Positions 55,528 to 64,000 of a DNA stretch of 64,000 nt are shown here, piece by piece. The stretch is from Spirosoma agri (GTDB lineage: Bacteria > Bacteroidota > Bacteroidia > Cytophagales > Spirosomataceae): the NCBI RefSeq assembly GCF_010747415.1, contig NZ_JAAGNZ010000001.1, positions 2,976,001 to 3,040,000 on the forward strand. The letters run 5' to 3'. Position numbers and translations under genes: made by a program. How positions within the stretch are numbered: position 1 is the first letter of the stretch; every line of letters begins with the position of its first letter. Below the pieces are notes generated by a model. It had not been told where the DNA came from, made no database searches, and saw nothing but the letters and a program-made list of their open reading frames with translations.

Positions 55528-56126
55528 GAGTTCTTAATGCAAAATAATAAAGCTACCGGTATGCTCGTGTTCTACAGGTATGGTCTTGTCATCAGCGGCC
55601 CTACCTGGGCACTAATCGAGAAATAGATAACAACGGATAACGGTCTTTTGTATACTATCTTTCGGGCTTACTGTTCAGATTATTACGAATTAATCCGATC
55701 ATTGAAGCCACTCGGTACAGCATCCATGACGGCATTAACCAACTGCCAGCCAACCAATTTGACGCTGCTGGCCGGACGCTGAAACGCAGCACAAAGGTAC
55801 GTCAATATTGATGGCGTTTCGAAAAATCCTACCGATCAATTTGTAAGTAGAAAAATAAGTCAGGATTCCTCTAGCATAAATTACTGATTATCAGAAATTT
55901 ACAAATTACCAAAATTCATAGTGTGCCCGTTGGCTTACTCCGTTGCGAAAGCGCGTGTTGGTTGTTCCGGCAAAAACGACGCACCGACAATCGGTAAAAA
56001 CCACCCACAGCAGCCGTTATAAACGCCTTCGTGTTTACTGGCATAAATAATGTGACTCGACTAGTGACGCCACATCTGCTTTTTTGATCTAACTACTAGC
56101 CACAGTTCATTTATTTCGTGCGGTCT
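55528..56126. other. Intergenic region upstream of the Wzi-type gene
   Basis: About 600 bases between the divergent DinB-like (minus) and Wzi-type (plus) genes. No gene, repeat or strong promoter core is visible; TTTACAAATTACCAAAATTC near 55897 is simply AT-rich. Regulation of the Wzi-type gene probably lies here. Confidence 0.5.
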
Positions 56127-57614
56127 ATGCGCTTACTGTTACCCTGTTTACTTTTCGTTTCTACCTGTTTTAGTCAGACGACCAAACCGCTACGCTACGC
56201 TACGGAAGTAGGTAGTTATTTCTCGACCTCGGGGCAGACGCCGTTCTGGCTCAGAGCCAATCAATACGGCATCGTTCCGATCGATCAGGCCAGGCTGACC
56301 GTGCGTCATGCCATGCACGTCGATTACCATGACGCGCCCAGAACCAGACGGGATAGTTTACAGGCCAGGAACCGGCGCGTTGACTGGGGCTGGCGGGCGG
56401 AGGGTGTCCTGAATGCCGGCCATACCGTTCGGCTGCTTATTCCTGAAGCCTACCTGAAAGTACGGCTGGGGGCCGTCGAAGTCTGGGGCGGACGCCGACG
56501 CGAGGTCGTTGGGCTGGTCGATTCAGCCCTCACGTCCGGCTCCTATAGTATGTCCGGCAATGCGCTGCCGATGCTTAAATTCCAGGTTGGCCTGCCTCAA
56601 TACTGGCCCCGCAAAGGACTGGTAGCGATCAAAGGGTTTTACGCCCATGGCTGGTTTGAGGTCGACCGGTTCGTGAAAAATACCATGCTCCACCAGAAGG
56701 CCCTGTACGTTCGCCTGGGTAAACCCAACTGGCGGGTGAAACTATACGGGGGTATGAATCACCAGGTTATCTGGGGGGGTACCACCACGCAGCTACCCAA
56801 TACCCGCATCAAAAACAACCTCCTGCCCTCCACCTTCCGGGATTATATCGATGTGGTCACGGCCAGTTCGCTGGGCGGCCGTGCGAATGTCGATACCAAC
56901 CGGATCAGCCAGTTCGATCGGGAGAACCGGATCGGCAATCACCTCGGTACGGTTGACCTGGGGTTTGAATACACCGGTCGGTCATTTGCTGTCTTCGCCT
57001 ATCGCCAGAATATTTACGAAGACGGGTCGCTGTTCCACCTGACAAACCTGCGCGACGGCCTGAACGGTCTCCGCATCCGAAACCTCCGGCCGTTCGATCC
57101 GCACAGGGTTCAGATCGAATCGGTTCTGTTCGAATATTTATTTACGGAGAATCAGGGCGGATCGTTGTTTATTGACAACAGCGAAGCCGAACGGGGCCGC
57201 GACAATTACTTCAACCATTCCCAATACCAGGACGGCTGGTCGCGCTACGGCATGACCATCGGAACACCCTTCATTACACCTTCTACCGATAGTCGCAGCG
57301 ATCTGCCCCGGTATGGGTTCACCAACAATAACCGGGTAGCGGTAATGCACGCTGGTCTTTCGGGTCATGTGCTCGATCGCTTTCGGTTTCAGGTGAAAGC
57401 ATCCTACAGCGAAAACCTGGGGACGTATGAAGTGCCTTTTCCGGAAACTATTCATCAGTTTTCCGGCGTGTTGACCGTGGCAACCCTGCTGCCCGTACTC
57501 AATGGCCTGACGCTGAACACGGCCATAGCGACCGATACGGGCGGACTATACCCAAACAGCGTTGGCTTTTACGTCGGCGTGCGCAAAGACGGACAAACCA
57601 GAAAAAAACGATGA
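56127..57614 (+). CDS. Wzi-type capsule assembly outer-membrane barrel
   Basis: I start at ATG 56127 (MRLLLPCLLFVSTCFSQ), giving 495 residues with a normal signal peptide; the GTG at 56118 is upstream of that. The mature protein is a beta-barrel with Arg-rich turns (RHAMHVDYHDAPRTRRDSLQ; LGAVEVWGGRRREVVGLVDS) and GMNHQVIWGGTTTQLPNTRI, matching the capsule assembly Wzi family. Wzi-like barrels sit in the outer membrane and help attach or order capsule polysaccharide. No other capsule genes are in the window. An ECF sigma gene follows about 345 bases later. Confidence 0.88.
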   Translation: MRLLLPCLLFVSTCFSQTTKPLRYATEVGSYFSTSGQTPFWLRANQYGIVPIDQARLTVRHAMHVDYHDAPRTRRDSLQARNRRVDWGWRAEGVLNAGHTVRLLIPEAYLKVRLGAVEVWGGRRREVVGLVDSALTSGSYSMSGNALPMLKFQVGLPQYWPRKGLVAIKGFYAHGWFEVDRFVKNTMLHQKALYVRLGKPNWRVKLYGGMNHQVIWGGTTTQLPNTRIKNNLLPSTFRDYIDVVTASSLGGRANVDTNRISQFDRENRIGNHLGTVDLGFEYTGRSFAVFAYRQNIYEDGSLFHLTNLRDGLNGLRIRNLRPFDPHRVQIESVLFEYLFTENQGGSLFIDNSEAERGRDNYFNHSQYQDGWSRYGMTIGTPFITPSTDSRSDLPRYGFTNNNRVAVMHAGLSGHVLDRFRFQVKASYSENLGTYEVPFPETIHQFSGVLTVATLLPVLNGLTLNTAIATDTGGLYPNSVGFYVGVRKDGQTRKKR

Positions 57615-57959
57615 GCAGCCACTAAACTGGGTGGCGGTGCGCGGTTTCAGCCAGGCCGGCGGCAATGCATTCGGCGGGTGGCTCGTGCTCTGTGTTTTCG
57701 TCCTGAGCATCGATCAGTAACCAGCTAGTATAGCCGTTTGATAATTCGTTACTAAGTTAATACTCTATAGACATACTGGTAAACATAAAAAACGGTAATT
57801 TGGTGGCACGACCATCGTTGATAACTCATTGATACTGTTACCCCTGATCATCTGCTAGCCAGTATGCCGATTTGCGGTTCGTCTAGACGACAACAACCGG
57901 CTATGGCGCGCACAGTCCGGTACACAGTCGAGACTATCAGCGGCCTAGACACCTAGTTT
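57615..57959. other. Intergenic region upstream of the ECF sigma gene
   Basis: Contains a weak GCCAC/GTGGC hairpin near 57618-57635 that might end the Wzi transcript. No clear promoter core or other gene is seen. Confidence 0.45.
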
Positions 57960-58505
57960 ATGAACAGCCAACTGAGGGATGAGGAACTGATACAGATGCA
58001 GTTGACAACGCATCGGAACGATTATTTTGAAACCCTGTACAAGCGCTACGTGGCGAAGGTGTACCAGCGGTGCCTCCAGCTGATCAAAGACTCGGCCAAA
58101 GCGGAAGATTATACACACGATATATTTTTACGCGTCTACGGTAACCTTAACAATTTCAACGGGAAATCGGCCTTCTCCACCTGGTTGTACTCTATTTCGT
58201 ACAATTATTGCATAGACCAGATTCGGTGTGCCAATCGGAATCCGATCGTTTCGCTGGAAACCGGTCAGGACTACAGCAGCACGGATTCGACCGATCAGGA
58301 AAATCGGGAATGTCAATTTCAGCAGCTGGACAAAGCCATGGAATCCATTTCCAACGATGAAGCCCTGATGCTACGCATGAAGTACGAAGACGGCCTCGAC
58401 ATCAAGGAAATTGCCGAGCATATGCATCTGAAAATCAGTGCGGTCAAGATGCGACTGAAACGGTCGCGCGATAAGGTCCGTCAAGTATACTGCGATCCGT
58501 TCTAG
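57960..58505 (+). CDS. ECF-type sigma-70 family RNA polymerase sigma factor
   Basis: The protein has 181 residues. Region 2 (about 20-90) contains YFETLYKRYVAKVYQRCLQL, AEDYTHDIFLRVYGNLNNFN and SAFSTWLYSISYNYCIDQIR. Region 4 (about 125-175) has MLRMKYEDGLDIKEIAEHMH, then LKISAVKMRLKRSRDKVRQV, a helix-turn-helix. Sigma-regions 1 and 3 are absent, as in ECF factors. It should direct RNA polymerase to a special promoter set. No anti-sigma factor gene follows it, unlike most ECF loci. Its neighbour upstream is the Wzi-type barrel gene, and a winged-helix-like gene converges from the right. Confidence 0.9.
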   Translation: MNSQLRDEELIQMQLTTHRNDYFETLYKRYVAKVYQRCLQLIKDSAKAEDYTHDIFLRVYGNLNNFNGKSAFSTWLYSISYNYCIDQIRCANRNPIVSLETGQDYSSTDSTDQENRECQFQQLDKAMESISNDEALMLRMKYEDGLDIKEIAEHMHLKISAVKMRLKRSRDKVRQVYCDPF

Positions 58506-58522
58506 TAAGGAAACCCCCGCTC

Positions 58523-59038
58523 CTACCCACCTGTCCGTCTGATGATTAACGCTGGATTTTCCCGTTCGTAGGTTTCCAGGGAAGCCTCTCCCAGTTCGGT
58601 CAGCTTATAAAATGTAGTGCCCGTTCGCTTATCGGTACACGTGATCAATAACTTGTTGACCAGCAGTTCGGCAATGACCCCCTGTACTACTTCCTGGTCG
58701 AAGTTACTCTGGGGAACGAGCTGCCGATTGGCCATTTGCTCGCTGACGGCGGTAAGAATATGGTAATAGATAAAGGTCAATAGCATGACTAGGGAGTGGG
58801 TCAAAGACCCGTTTATACCGAACGGATGGGCTACCTGACCGGACCAACGTACGTTCGCGACTGCCGCCAATCGCGCTGTCGTTCGTTGCCCCGGCCACGT
58901 AGTCAACGGATAGTCAGGTCCAATACCGGATTGCTTACCGTCGATGGTTTCTACAGCTAGCCGTTGCAAGGCGCGTAACGCGTCTGACGGTGCAGACAGG
59001 CATTTTTTGACCACTGCGATCGGCAGCGATCTGTTCAT
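58523..59038 (-). CDS. Unknown protein with winged-helix-like C-terminus
   Basis: The protein has 171 residues from ATG 59038, but the true start could be one of the ATGs at codons 84 or 102. The C-terminal 70 residues (SNFDQEVVQGVIAELLVNKL and TGTTFYKLTELGEASLETYE) look like a winged helix-turn-helix of the MarR/PadR kind, with a variable wing. The N-terminal half (ARLAAVANVRWSGQVAHPFG) is not recognisable. It is convergent with the ECF sigma gene, with 17 bases between the stops. Not assigned to a family. Confidence 0.55.
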   Translation of the reverse strand: MNRSLPIAVVKKCLSAPSDALRALQRLAVETIDGKQSGIGPDYPLTTWPGQRTTARLAAVANVRWSGQVAHPFGINGSLTHSLVMLLTFIYYHILTAVSEQMANRQLVPQSNFDQEVVQGVIAELLVNKLLITCTDKRTGTTFYKLTELGEASLETYERENPALIIRRTGG

Positions 59039-59169
59039 ACCTGATACAATACATGTGCCAACTTGACCGTTTTTTTTTATTTATTAACCATGTAGTGCAT
59101 TTTCACGGCGTCGGTACACGAACGAACGTCTTGAATCAGCCAATGCGGACGTTACCGCGAATAAATCCA

Positions 59170-60255
59170 TCAGAACGACAGATCTAAGGCCAGTTGGCTG
59201 CCTGGCGTCGTCGCGCCATCCTGGAGGCTCGACAACGAAATACCCAGTAATCGAACGCCCTTCGGCACGGGGGTCAACGCGCTTAACAGGTCCAGCCCCA
59301 GTTGCCGGAAAACGGCGGAGTCGGTGATCAGATTCATTGCGGTGCGACTGCGGGTGAGCTGCTGGAAGTCGGCATACTTCACTTTCAATGTCACGGTTCG
59401 CCCCATCACGCCGGTCTTTTCGCAGTGGGTCCACACGCGTTCCAGCAGGGGCAGTAACGACTCGCTTAACTGATCCGGATCGGTTAAATCGTTTTCGAAC
59501 GTGGTTTCGGAGCCGATCGATTTACGCACCCGATCGGGCATCACCGGTCGATGGTCGATGGCGCGGGCAATGGAATAATAATGCGCGCCAACCTTACCGA
59601 AATGCTTCGTCAGGAACGCTTCGTTCTGCTGGCGTAAATCCAGTCCCGTAAAGATGCCCAGTTGATTCATCCGGGTTGCGGTCACCCGACCTACACCGTG
59701 AAACTGGCCCACCCGCAACCCCTCGACAAAGGCGCTCCCCTGCTGAGGCTCGATGACGAACAGGCCGTCGGGCTTGCGGTAGTCGGAGGCCAGTTTTGCC
59801 AGGAATTTATTGTACGATACCCCCGCCGAAGCGGTCAGCCCGGTTTCCTGTTTGATCTGCTCTTTAATGGCCTGGGCAATCCGCGTGGCCGATGGGTTAT
59901 TTTGCAGATTGTGCGTTACATCCAGGTACGCTTCGTCCAGCGACAGGGGCTCGATAAGGGGCGTGTATTGGGAAAAAATAGTGCGTATCTCCTGAGACAC
60001 AGCCTTGTAAACATCAAAGCGGGGTTTCACAAAAATAAGCTCCGGACATTGCCGCAACGCGACGGACGAGGCCATGGCCGAACGCACCCCAAACTGCCGG
60101 GCTTCGTAACTGGCTGCGGCCACCACACCCCGCTGCCGGGAGCCCCCCACAGCCACGGGCTTCCCCCGCAGTTCGGCATTATCCCGCTGCTCGACCGATG
60201 CATAAAACGCATCCATGTCAATGTGAATAATTTTTCGATTGTCGGGTTGGTCCAC
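59170..60255 (-). CDS. dinB: DNA polymerase IV (Y-family)
   Basis: I use the GTG at 60255 (VDQPDNRKIIHIDMDAFYAS), giving 361 residues, the usual size; the TTG at 60297 would add 14 residues unlike the family. IIHIDMDAFYASVEQ, PVAVGGSRQRGVVAAASYEA and SLDEAYLDVT carry the catalytic Asp and Glu residues, and the two thumb HhH regions follow (FHGVGRVTATRMNQLGIFTG). The C-terminus ends QLALDLSF, a good match to a sliding-clamp-binding motif. Pol IV copies damaged DNA without proofreading. It lies beyond a gene-poor stretch and is transcribed alone. Confidence 0.94.
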   Translation of the reverse strand: MDQPDNRKIIHIDMDAFYASVEQRDNAELRGKPVAVGGSRQRGVVAAASYEARQFGVRSAMASSVALRQCPELIFVKPRFDVYKAVSQEIRTIFSQYTPLIEPLSLDEAYLDVTHNLQNNPSATRIAQAIKEQIKQETGLTASAGVSYNKFLAKLASDYRKPDGLFVIEPQQGSAFVEGLRVGQFHGVGRVTATRMNQLGIFTGLDLRQQNEAFLTKHFGKVGAHYYSIARAIDHRPVMPDRVRKSIGSETTFENDLTDPDQLSESLLPLLERVWTHCEKTGVMGRTVTLKVKYADFQQLTRSRTAMNLITDSAVFRQLGLDLLSALTPVPKGVRLLGISLSSLQDGATTPGSQLALDLSF

Positions 60256-60818
60256 GGAAATTGGGCAGTTCGGGTATACGCAGTTTTGCCGTCGCAAAGA
60301 TAACCAGCAGGCGAACGAGTAACGAATCAGGACGCCAGTTACCTTATTTTACAACGGGGGTTACGTAGCCCCTTGGCCAACGCCTAAGCCAATCGAAGTG
60401 CTGGTCCATCAAACGACAAATCAGCTTGTTTACAGGATTATAGCGGTTCATTTATGGTCCACAGTTTGTTCCGGCGGACAAAAAACCGGGGCTTTCAGCA
60501 TGGGCTGGCCCGGTTCTTTTTTTCATTATTTCCAGTGGCGTTGCCGGCTATGTTGGTTCGAGTACGTATTTTTGAGTTTACCCACAACGATTTTACGGTT
60601 ATGGTCGATCTGGTCATTGACGCACGCCCAGCCTCGCTGGGTAACGGCTTTTCGGTACGACGCTTTTTTACACGCACGTAGTGCTTCAGGAGGGGGCTCG
60701 TTTCGGACTACCGCAGGGCTATCCGGAACACCTCCTCCGCAACCGCTCTCATGATCAAATCAGGCGTTGGCGAGTGTCTATTTAACAAAAAAGTCGCTTG
60801 CTTCGGTAAGCTCCCCCA
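60256..60818. other. Gene-poor stretch between dinB and the FKBP gene
   Basis: About 560 bases. It contains a terminator-type hairpin at 60483-60522 whose upstream side has no recognised gene, which raises the possibility of a small RNA here. The overlapping open frames at 60398-60754 and 60454-60681 give Trp/Phe/Arg-rich translations that do not look like proteins. Confidence 0.5.
60483..60522 (+). terminator. Orphan intrinsic terminator
   Basis: AACCGGG (60483-60489) pairs with CCCGGTT (60508-60514), with GGCT-type sequence inside, followed by CTTTTTTTC. It points along the plus strand, yet no annotated plus-strand gene precedes it. Confidence 0.75.
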
Positions 60819-61298
60819 ATGAGTAAAAACTATGGATTTGCGTTGCTGATCGGTGCGATACTGGCCAGCAGTTGCCAACAGGCGGATCAGACGCCCTGCA
60901 CCGCGACAATCGTTACGACGAAGGCTCCTTCCGAAGAAGTGGCGACCTTAAAGCAGTTTATTGACGCGGGTAAACTCGCGGCCACCTTCGACGAACGGGG
61001 TTTTTATTATACCATCCAGTCGCCGGGGTCGGGCACCAAACCAACGGTCTGTTCGAACGTGACGGTCAACTACACAGGTAAGCTAACCAATGGCACCACC
61101 TTTGATAGCGGCACGGGGATAAGCTTTGGGTTGAATCAACTGATTGTGGGCTGGCAGGAAGGGATTCCGCTGGTTGCGCCCGGCGGCAGCATCACGCTTT
61201 ACCTGCCCCCGAGTCTGGCGTATGGCCCTCAGGAACAGAACAACATCCCGGCCAATTCCATTCTTATTTTCCAGATCGATCTGGTCAAGGTGAACTAA
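60819..61298 (+). CDS. FKBP-type peptidyl-prolyl isomerase lipoprotein
   Basis: The protein has 159 residues. The signal ends in LASSC with Cys19 as the lipid site, so it is periplasm-facing and membrane-anchored. The FKBP domain (about 70-158) contains VTVNYTGKLTNGTTFDSGTG, GWQEGIPLVAPGGSITLYLP and PSLAYGPQEQNNIPANSILI, ending FQIDLVKVN. It should speed Pro isomerisation in exported proteins. The N-terminal linker ATIVTTKAPSEEVATLKQFI is typical of Bacteroidota FKBP lipoproteins. It is followed 48 bases later by the bestrophin gene. Confidence 0.93.
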   Translation: MSKNYGFALLIGAILASSCQQADQTPCTATIVTTKAPSEEVATLKQFIDAGKLAATFDERGFYYTIQSPGSGTKPTVCSNVTVNYTGKLTNGTTFDSGTGISFGLNQLIVGWQEGIPLVAPGGSITLYLPPSLAYGPQEQNNIPANSILIFQIDLVKVN

Positions 61299-61346
61299 TC
61301 GACGTACCGAATCCGGCATTTATCGTCCGTCTATCCATTGACGCCT

Positions 61347-62273
61347 ATGATTATCTACGACACCAAAGACTGGGCTGAAGCACTGCGGCATTTTCACACC
61401 AGCTATGTCATTCAGGTGCTCCTGCGCCGGGTTGCTTTTGTCGCTTTTTACGGCTTGGTTGTCACCGTTATTGATCGGCATCTTTTTGACATCGAGGTCC
61501 CTATCGACGCTATTTTCTTCTCGCTGCTGGGTATTCTGTTAAGTCTGCTGCTGGTCTTTCGGACCAATACGGCCTACGACCGCTTCTGGGAAGGTCGTCG
61601 TCAATGGGGTGCGCTTGTCAACTACAGCCGGAATCTGGCGGTTTTACTCGATGCGCTTCTTCCGGACGACGATGCGGCAAACCGGCTGTTTTTCGCCCGT
61701 ACGCTGTCTAATTTTGCGCTGGCACTCAAAGGCCATCTGCGAACGGGTGTCGACACGAGTGAGCTGGCCCTGGCGGATGGACAGGATCCGGCATCGCTCC
61801 AGTCGTACGCGCACATTCCGGGTCGGATTACGGCGCTGCTGATGCGCCGGTTTCAGATCCTGAAACAACAGGGACACGTTGGTGATGCTGATCTGATCAC
61901 CATCCGGCTTTATCACCAGGCACTCCTGGACATAACAGGCGCTTGTGAGCGGATCAAGAAAACACCCATCCCGTTCTCGTACAGTTTCTTTATCAAGCTG
62001 TTTATCAGCGTCTACCTGCTGTTGATGCCGTTGGTACTGGTCGACACGTACGCGTATTTCGTCATCCTCGCCGGCGCACTGGCCGCGTATGCGTTACTGG
62101 GTGTCGAAATGATTGGTGCCGAAATCGAAGATCCGTTTGGCCTAGACTGTAATGATCTACCGCTCAACCAGATTGCTCACACGATCGGGCGAAATGTGCA
62201 TGAACTGTTGACAGTTTCCTCTCCGGTCAACAGCAATGCGCAACCGGAAGCCAATTACATGAAAGTGAATTGA
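61347..62273 (+). CDS. Bestrophin family (UPF0187) membrane protein
   Basis: I start at ATG 61347 (MIIYDTKDWAEALRHFHTSY); the TTG at 61338 is unlikely. The protein has 308 residues. Four transmembrane segments and the bestrophin signature are visible: RVAFVAFYGLVVTVI, FFSLLGILLSLLLVFRTNTA-YDRFWEGRRQWG, and IKLFISVYLLLMPLVLVDTY; the highly conserved GAEIEDPFGLDCNDLPLNQI ends the family core. Bacterial bestrophins form pentameric channels for ions. It may be co-transcribed with the FKBP gene 48 bases upstream. A short inverted repeat follows its stop. Confidence 0.94.
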   Translation: MIIYDTKDWAEALRHFHTSYVIQVLLRRVAFVAFYGLVVTVIDRHLFDIEVPIDAIFFSLLGILLSLLLVFRTNTAYDRFWEGRRQWGALVNYSRNLAVLLDALLPDDDAANRLFFARTLSNFALALKGHLRTGVDTSELALADGQDPASLQSYAHIPGRITALLMRRFQILKQQGHVGDADLITIRLYHQALLDITGACERIKKTPIPFSYSFFIKLFISVYLLLMPLVLVDTYAYFVILAGALAAYALLGVEMIGAEIEDPFGLDCNDLPLNQIAHTIGRNVHELLTVSSPVNSNAQPEANYMKVN

Positions 62274-62278
62274 TGAAT

Positions 62279-62338
62279 GGGTAACGGAGTAATCAGACAC
62301 GTATCTATATTCGATACCGGCGGATTACCCCGTTACCT
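62279..62338. repeat. 16-bp inverted repeat between convergent genes
   Basis: Bases 62279-62294 (GGGTAACGGAGTAATC) and 62323-62338 are reverse complements at 14 of 16 positions, with a 28-base loop. It sits between the bestrophin stop and the lipoprotein stop and could end both transcripts. Confidence 0.65.
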
Positions 62339-62351
62339 ATTGACCAGCCGT

Positions 62352-62921
62352 TCACTGAATTACCACCGGAAAATCAGTGTCCAGATCCGATGAGCCGGGT
62401 GTAGCCGTACCATTTTTTGCGTTCGGCTGGTGGCGGAGCACAACCTTAAGTTTACCCGTTCCGGCAGCTCCCGTTTTCATATCCGAGGTCAGGCCAATCG
62501 GGTAAGGACCGGGAGCCGGGTTCGAATCTTTATCGGTGATCGAGACGGTCAGCGACGAAGGCGAACCGGTGGTTGCCGTATAGGTATATACGAACAAATG
62601 CTCGTTGGCTTTCTCCTTTATTTCGGCCGTAGCATCGAGCGTTGGCGTTTTGGTTTTATCGAACAGCGTCACCACGCCCGAATAGGTCGTATTGGCTTTC
62701 AGCGTCAGCGTAGCCTTACTGAAATCAGCGGTTGTATTCAGGTTTTCGATGGTTGCCGTTACCACCTCGGTTGGCGTGGCCTTGTTGATTAGCGTTAGCG
62801 TGGCTGTGGTGATGGCTTCGTTGTCGTCGGTTGGCGCCACATTCTGTTCATCTTTACTACAGGCTCCGGCGAGCAGCATGACCGGCACCACCATCCACAG
62901 GACTTTTTTTACGACTTGCAT
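62352..62921 (-). CDS. Lipoprotein of unknown function next to a TonB-dependent receptor
   Basis: From ATG 62921 (MQVVKKVLWMVVPVMLLAGA) the protein has 189 residues with a lipobox LLAGAC (Cys21). The mature part is Thr-rich beta structure (ITTATLTLINKATPTEVVTA; LFVYTYTATTGSPSSLTVSI), suggesting an Ig-like or jellyroll fold. The end is Gly/Thr/Asn-rich (GKLKVVLRHQPNAKNGTATP). The gene follows the TonB-dependent receptor on the same strand, as receptor-associated lipoproteins often do. The frame also starts at 62930 (MYVMQV). Confidence 0.82.
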   Translation of the reverse strand: MQVVKKVLWMVVPVMLLAGACSKDEQNVAPTDDNEAITTATLTLINKATPTEVVTATIENLNTTADFSKATLTLKANTTYSGVVTLFDKTKTPTLDATAEIKEKANEHLFVYTYTATTGSPSSLTVSITDKDSNPAPGPYPIGLTSDMKTGAAGTGKLKVVLRHQPNAKNGTATPGSSDLDTDFPVVIQ

Positions 62922-62968
62922 AACGTACATTGAATTAATTGTGAAACAAACGATTGATAAAGAAGCAT

Positions 62969-64000
62969 TTAGCTGCGATGAGCAACTGTGATGGGTATTT
63001 TTACTTTCAGCATGATGTTACGTCCCGGCTCATCGGCGAAATACCGAAAGCGATCGAGGTAGTCCCGATAGGCGCGATTCAGCAGATTCGTTCCGGTCAG
63101 AATCACCGATAACGGCTGGGCACCCAGTCGCCACGAAAAGCCGGCTTCGGCCCCAACGAGCGTGTAGGCGGACGGTGGTGGCGCAAAGTCGCCCGTAAAA
63201 ATGATCTGCCCGTTTTCCTGCCGTTGCGACACGACCGGCACCCGGTTCTGACGCGCAACGTATTGGCTACTGACACTGACGTATCCATCGGAGAGACGCC
63301 CCCGACTGGTCTTTTTCCAGTCGTAGCGCAGTCCGTTATCGGTGTGATTGGCCGGGATATACACCAGGTAATCGGTATTCGTATGGTCGTAGGCAAACAG
63401 CAGCGAAGTACGCGACGTGAGGGTTAGCTGATCCGTAAGTCTGTACCGAATAGTGGCGTCGAGCCCTCGAAAGGTGGCCCGCACCTGACTGTAGGAATAC
63501 GCCGGGAACGCGCCCCGCTGCCGGATGATCGGCACGGAGTCCGGCTTCAGGTAGATGTAGTTGGTTATCCAGTTGTTGTAAAAACCCAGATCGGCGTAGA
63601 GTCGTTTGCCGGTATACTCTACCGACAGGTTCAGGTTATACGCCTGTTCCGGATTCAGGTTTGGATTACCCCGCTCGTAGGCCACCGCGCTCTGGTGCAG
63701 CCCGTCCGAATAAAGATCGCTGACCGTCGGAGCCCGCCAGGCCGTGCTGAAGTTACCCGACACCGTTAGCTGTGAATTCGCCTGGTAGGTAGCGCCCAGC
63801 GAACCGGTCAGGTTGCTCCAGTCGCGGGTGCGGGCAGTGGTGCGATTGGTCGTCTCATCCAGAAAATAGGCCCGAAGCCAGCGGTAATCGTATCGAATTC
63901 CCCCTTCCAGCGTCCAGCGATCCTGGGCATACCGCTCGATAGCAAACAGTCCTGCCCCGTAGTTCCGGTAATTGGGAATTAGGAATAAATACCGGCGGAC
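62969..64000 (-). CDS. TonB-dependent receptor, C-terminal part (partial)
   Basis: The frame is open from the window end at 64000 to a stop at 62969, giving 343 codons of the C-terminal barrel; the plug and N-terminus lie outside. Strands such as YAQDRWTLEGGIRYDYRWLR, NLTGSLGATYQANSQLTVSG, TAWRAPTVSDLYSDGLHQSA and NLNPEQAYNLNLSVEYTGKR, with ANHTDNGLRYDWKK in an outer loop, are typical of TonB-dependent barrels. RAPTVSDLYSDG is a well-known near-terminal motif. The protein ends VKIPITVAHRS rather than the usual aromatic residue. The lipoprotein gene follows 47 bases downstream. Substrate unknown. Confidence 0.93.
   Translation of the reverse strand, partial: VRRYLFLIPNYRNYGAGLFAIERYAQDRWTLEGGIRYDYRWLRAYFLDETTNRTTARTRDWSNLTGSLGATYQANSQLTVSGNFSTAWRAPTVSDLYSDGLHQSAVAYERGNPNLNPEQAYNLNLSVEYTGKRLYADLGFYNNWITNYIYLKPDSVPIIRQRGAFPAYSYSQVRATFRGLDATIRYRLTDQLTLTSRTSLLFAYDHTNTDYLVYIPANHTDNGLRYDWKKTSRGRLSDGYVSVSSQYVARQNRVPVVSQRQENGQIIFTGDFAPPPSAYTLVGAEAGFSWRLGAQPLSVILTGTNLLNRAYRDYLDRFRYFADEPGRNIMLKVKIPITVAHRS

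Noticed and set aside
60398..60754. Open frames of 118 and 75 codons between dinB and the FKBP gene
   Set aside because: The translations are Trp/Phe/Arg-rich and a terminator hairpin lies inside them; protein coding is unlikely.

Overview
The window comes from a chromosome of the phylum Bacteroidota, most likely a Spirosoma-like member of the Cytophagales. The evidence is the TAnnTTTG promoter core upstream of many genes, the short 287-residue primary sigma factor, an HU/SPOR fusion protein, TonB-dependent barrels, many TPR proteins, a Wzi-type capsule barrel, and Tat-exported Gfo/Idh/MocA and DUF1501 proteins. The sequence is GC-richer than most Bacteroidota, except for an AT-rich stretch at about 27.2-32.2 kb. 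The genus is inferred from these protein types and was not computed.

Layout. 0-2.1 kb holds the end of an esterase, a GH16 beta-glucanase lipoprotein, a small unknown protein and tRNA-Met. 2.3-8.0 kb carries a START-like protein, an LptF/G permease, rpsO, pnp and the primary sigma factor, all on the plus strand. 8.2-14.1 kb is a minus-strand envelope block: an HU/SPOR protein, a beta-barrel and a 1019-residue TPR protein. 14.2-22.8 kb holds an M61 peptidase, an esterase, leucyl aminopeptidase, an ATP-grasp enzyme, a TPR lipoprotein and an AraC regulator. menD follows, and then a TonB-like protein, folC and trmB.

The AT-rich stretch holds trmB, gap, about 1 kb without a gene, dapD, an XRE regulator and another gene-poor 0.8 kb. 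32.2-37.6 kb has a TPR protein, gyrA and a RES-Xre toxin-antitoxin pair. 38.1-44.6 kb is a minus-strand set of exported or catabolic proteins: DUF1501, a PSD1/DUF1549/DUF1553 cytochrome-like protein, a Gfo/Idh/MocA oxidoreductase and a TIM-barrel epimerase. dnaK, a DUF937-like protein and a NuiA-type nuclease inhibitor come next. The classic thrS-infC-rpmI-rplT translation block spans 48.3-52.0 kb. The rest holds a TPR lipoprotein, a methyltransferase, an EVE protein, a DinB-superfamily protein, a Wzi barrel, an ECF sigma factor, DNA polymerase IV, an FKBP, a bestrophin, and a lipoprotein beside the end of a TonB-dependent receptor cut by the window edge.

The window is mostly core chromosome; I see no prophage, CRISPR array or insertion sequence. 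The most unusual structure is non-coding. Many long, near-perfect inverted repeats occur, including two loopless palindromes of exactly 58 bp, one of which contains the menD stop codon. Short motifs in a degenerate family recur between genes. Two regulator genes, an AraC regulator and the Xre antitoxin, have promoter cores ending four bases before the start codon, which suggests leaderless mRNAs. The antitoxin promoter also carries two direct repeats spaced exactly 21 bp. One terminator-like hairpin has no gene upstream of it.
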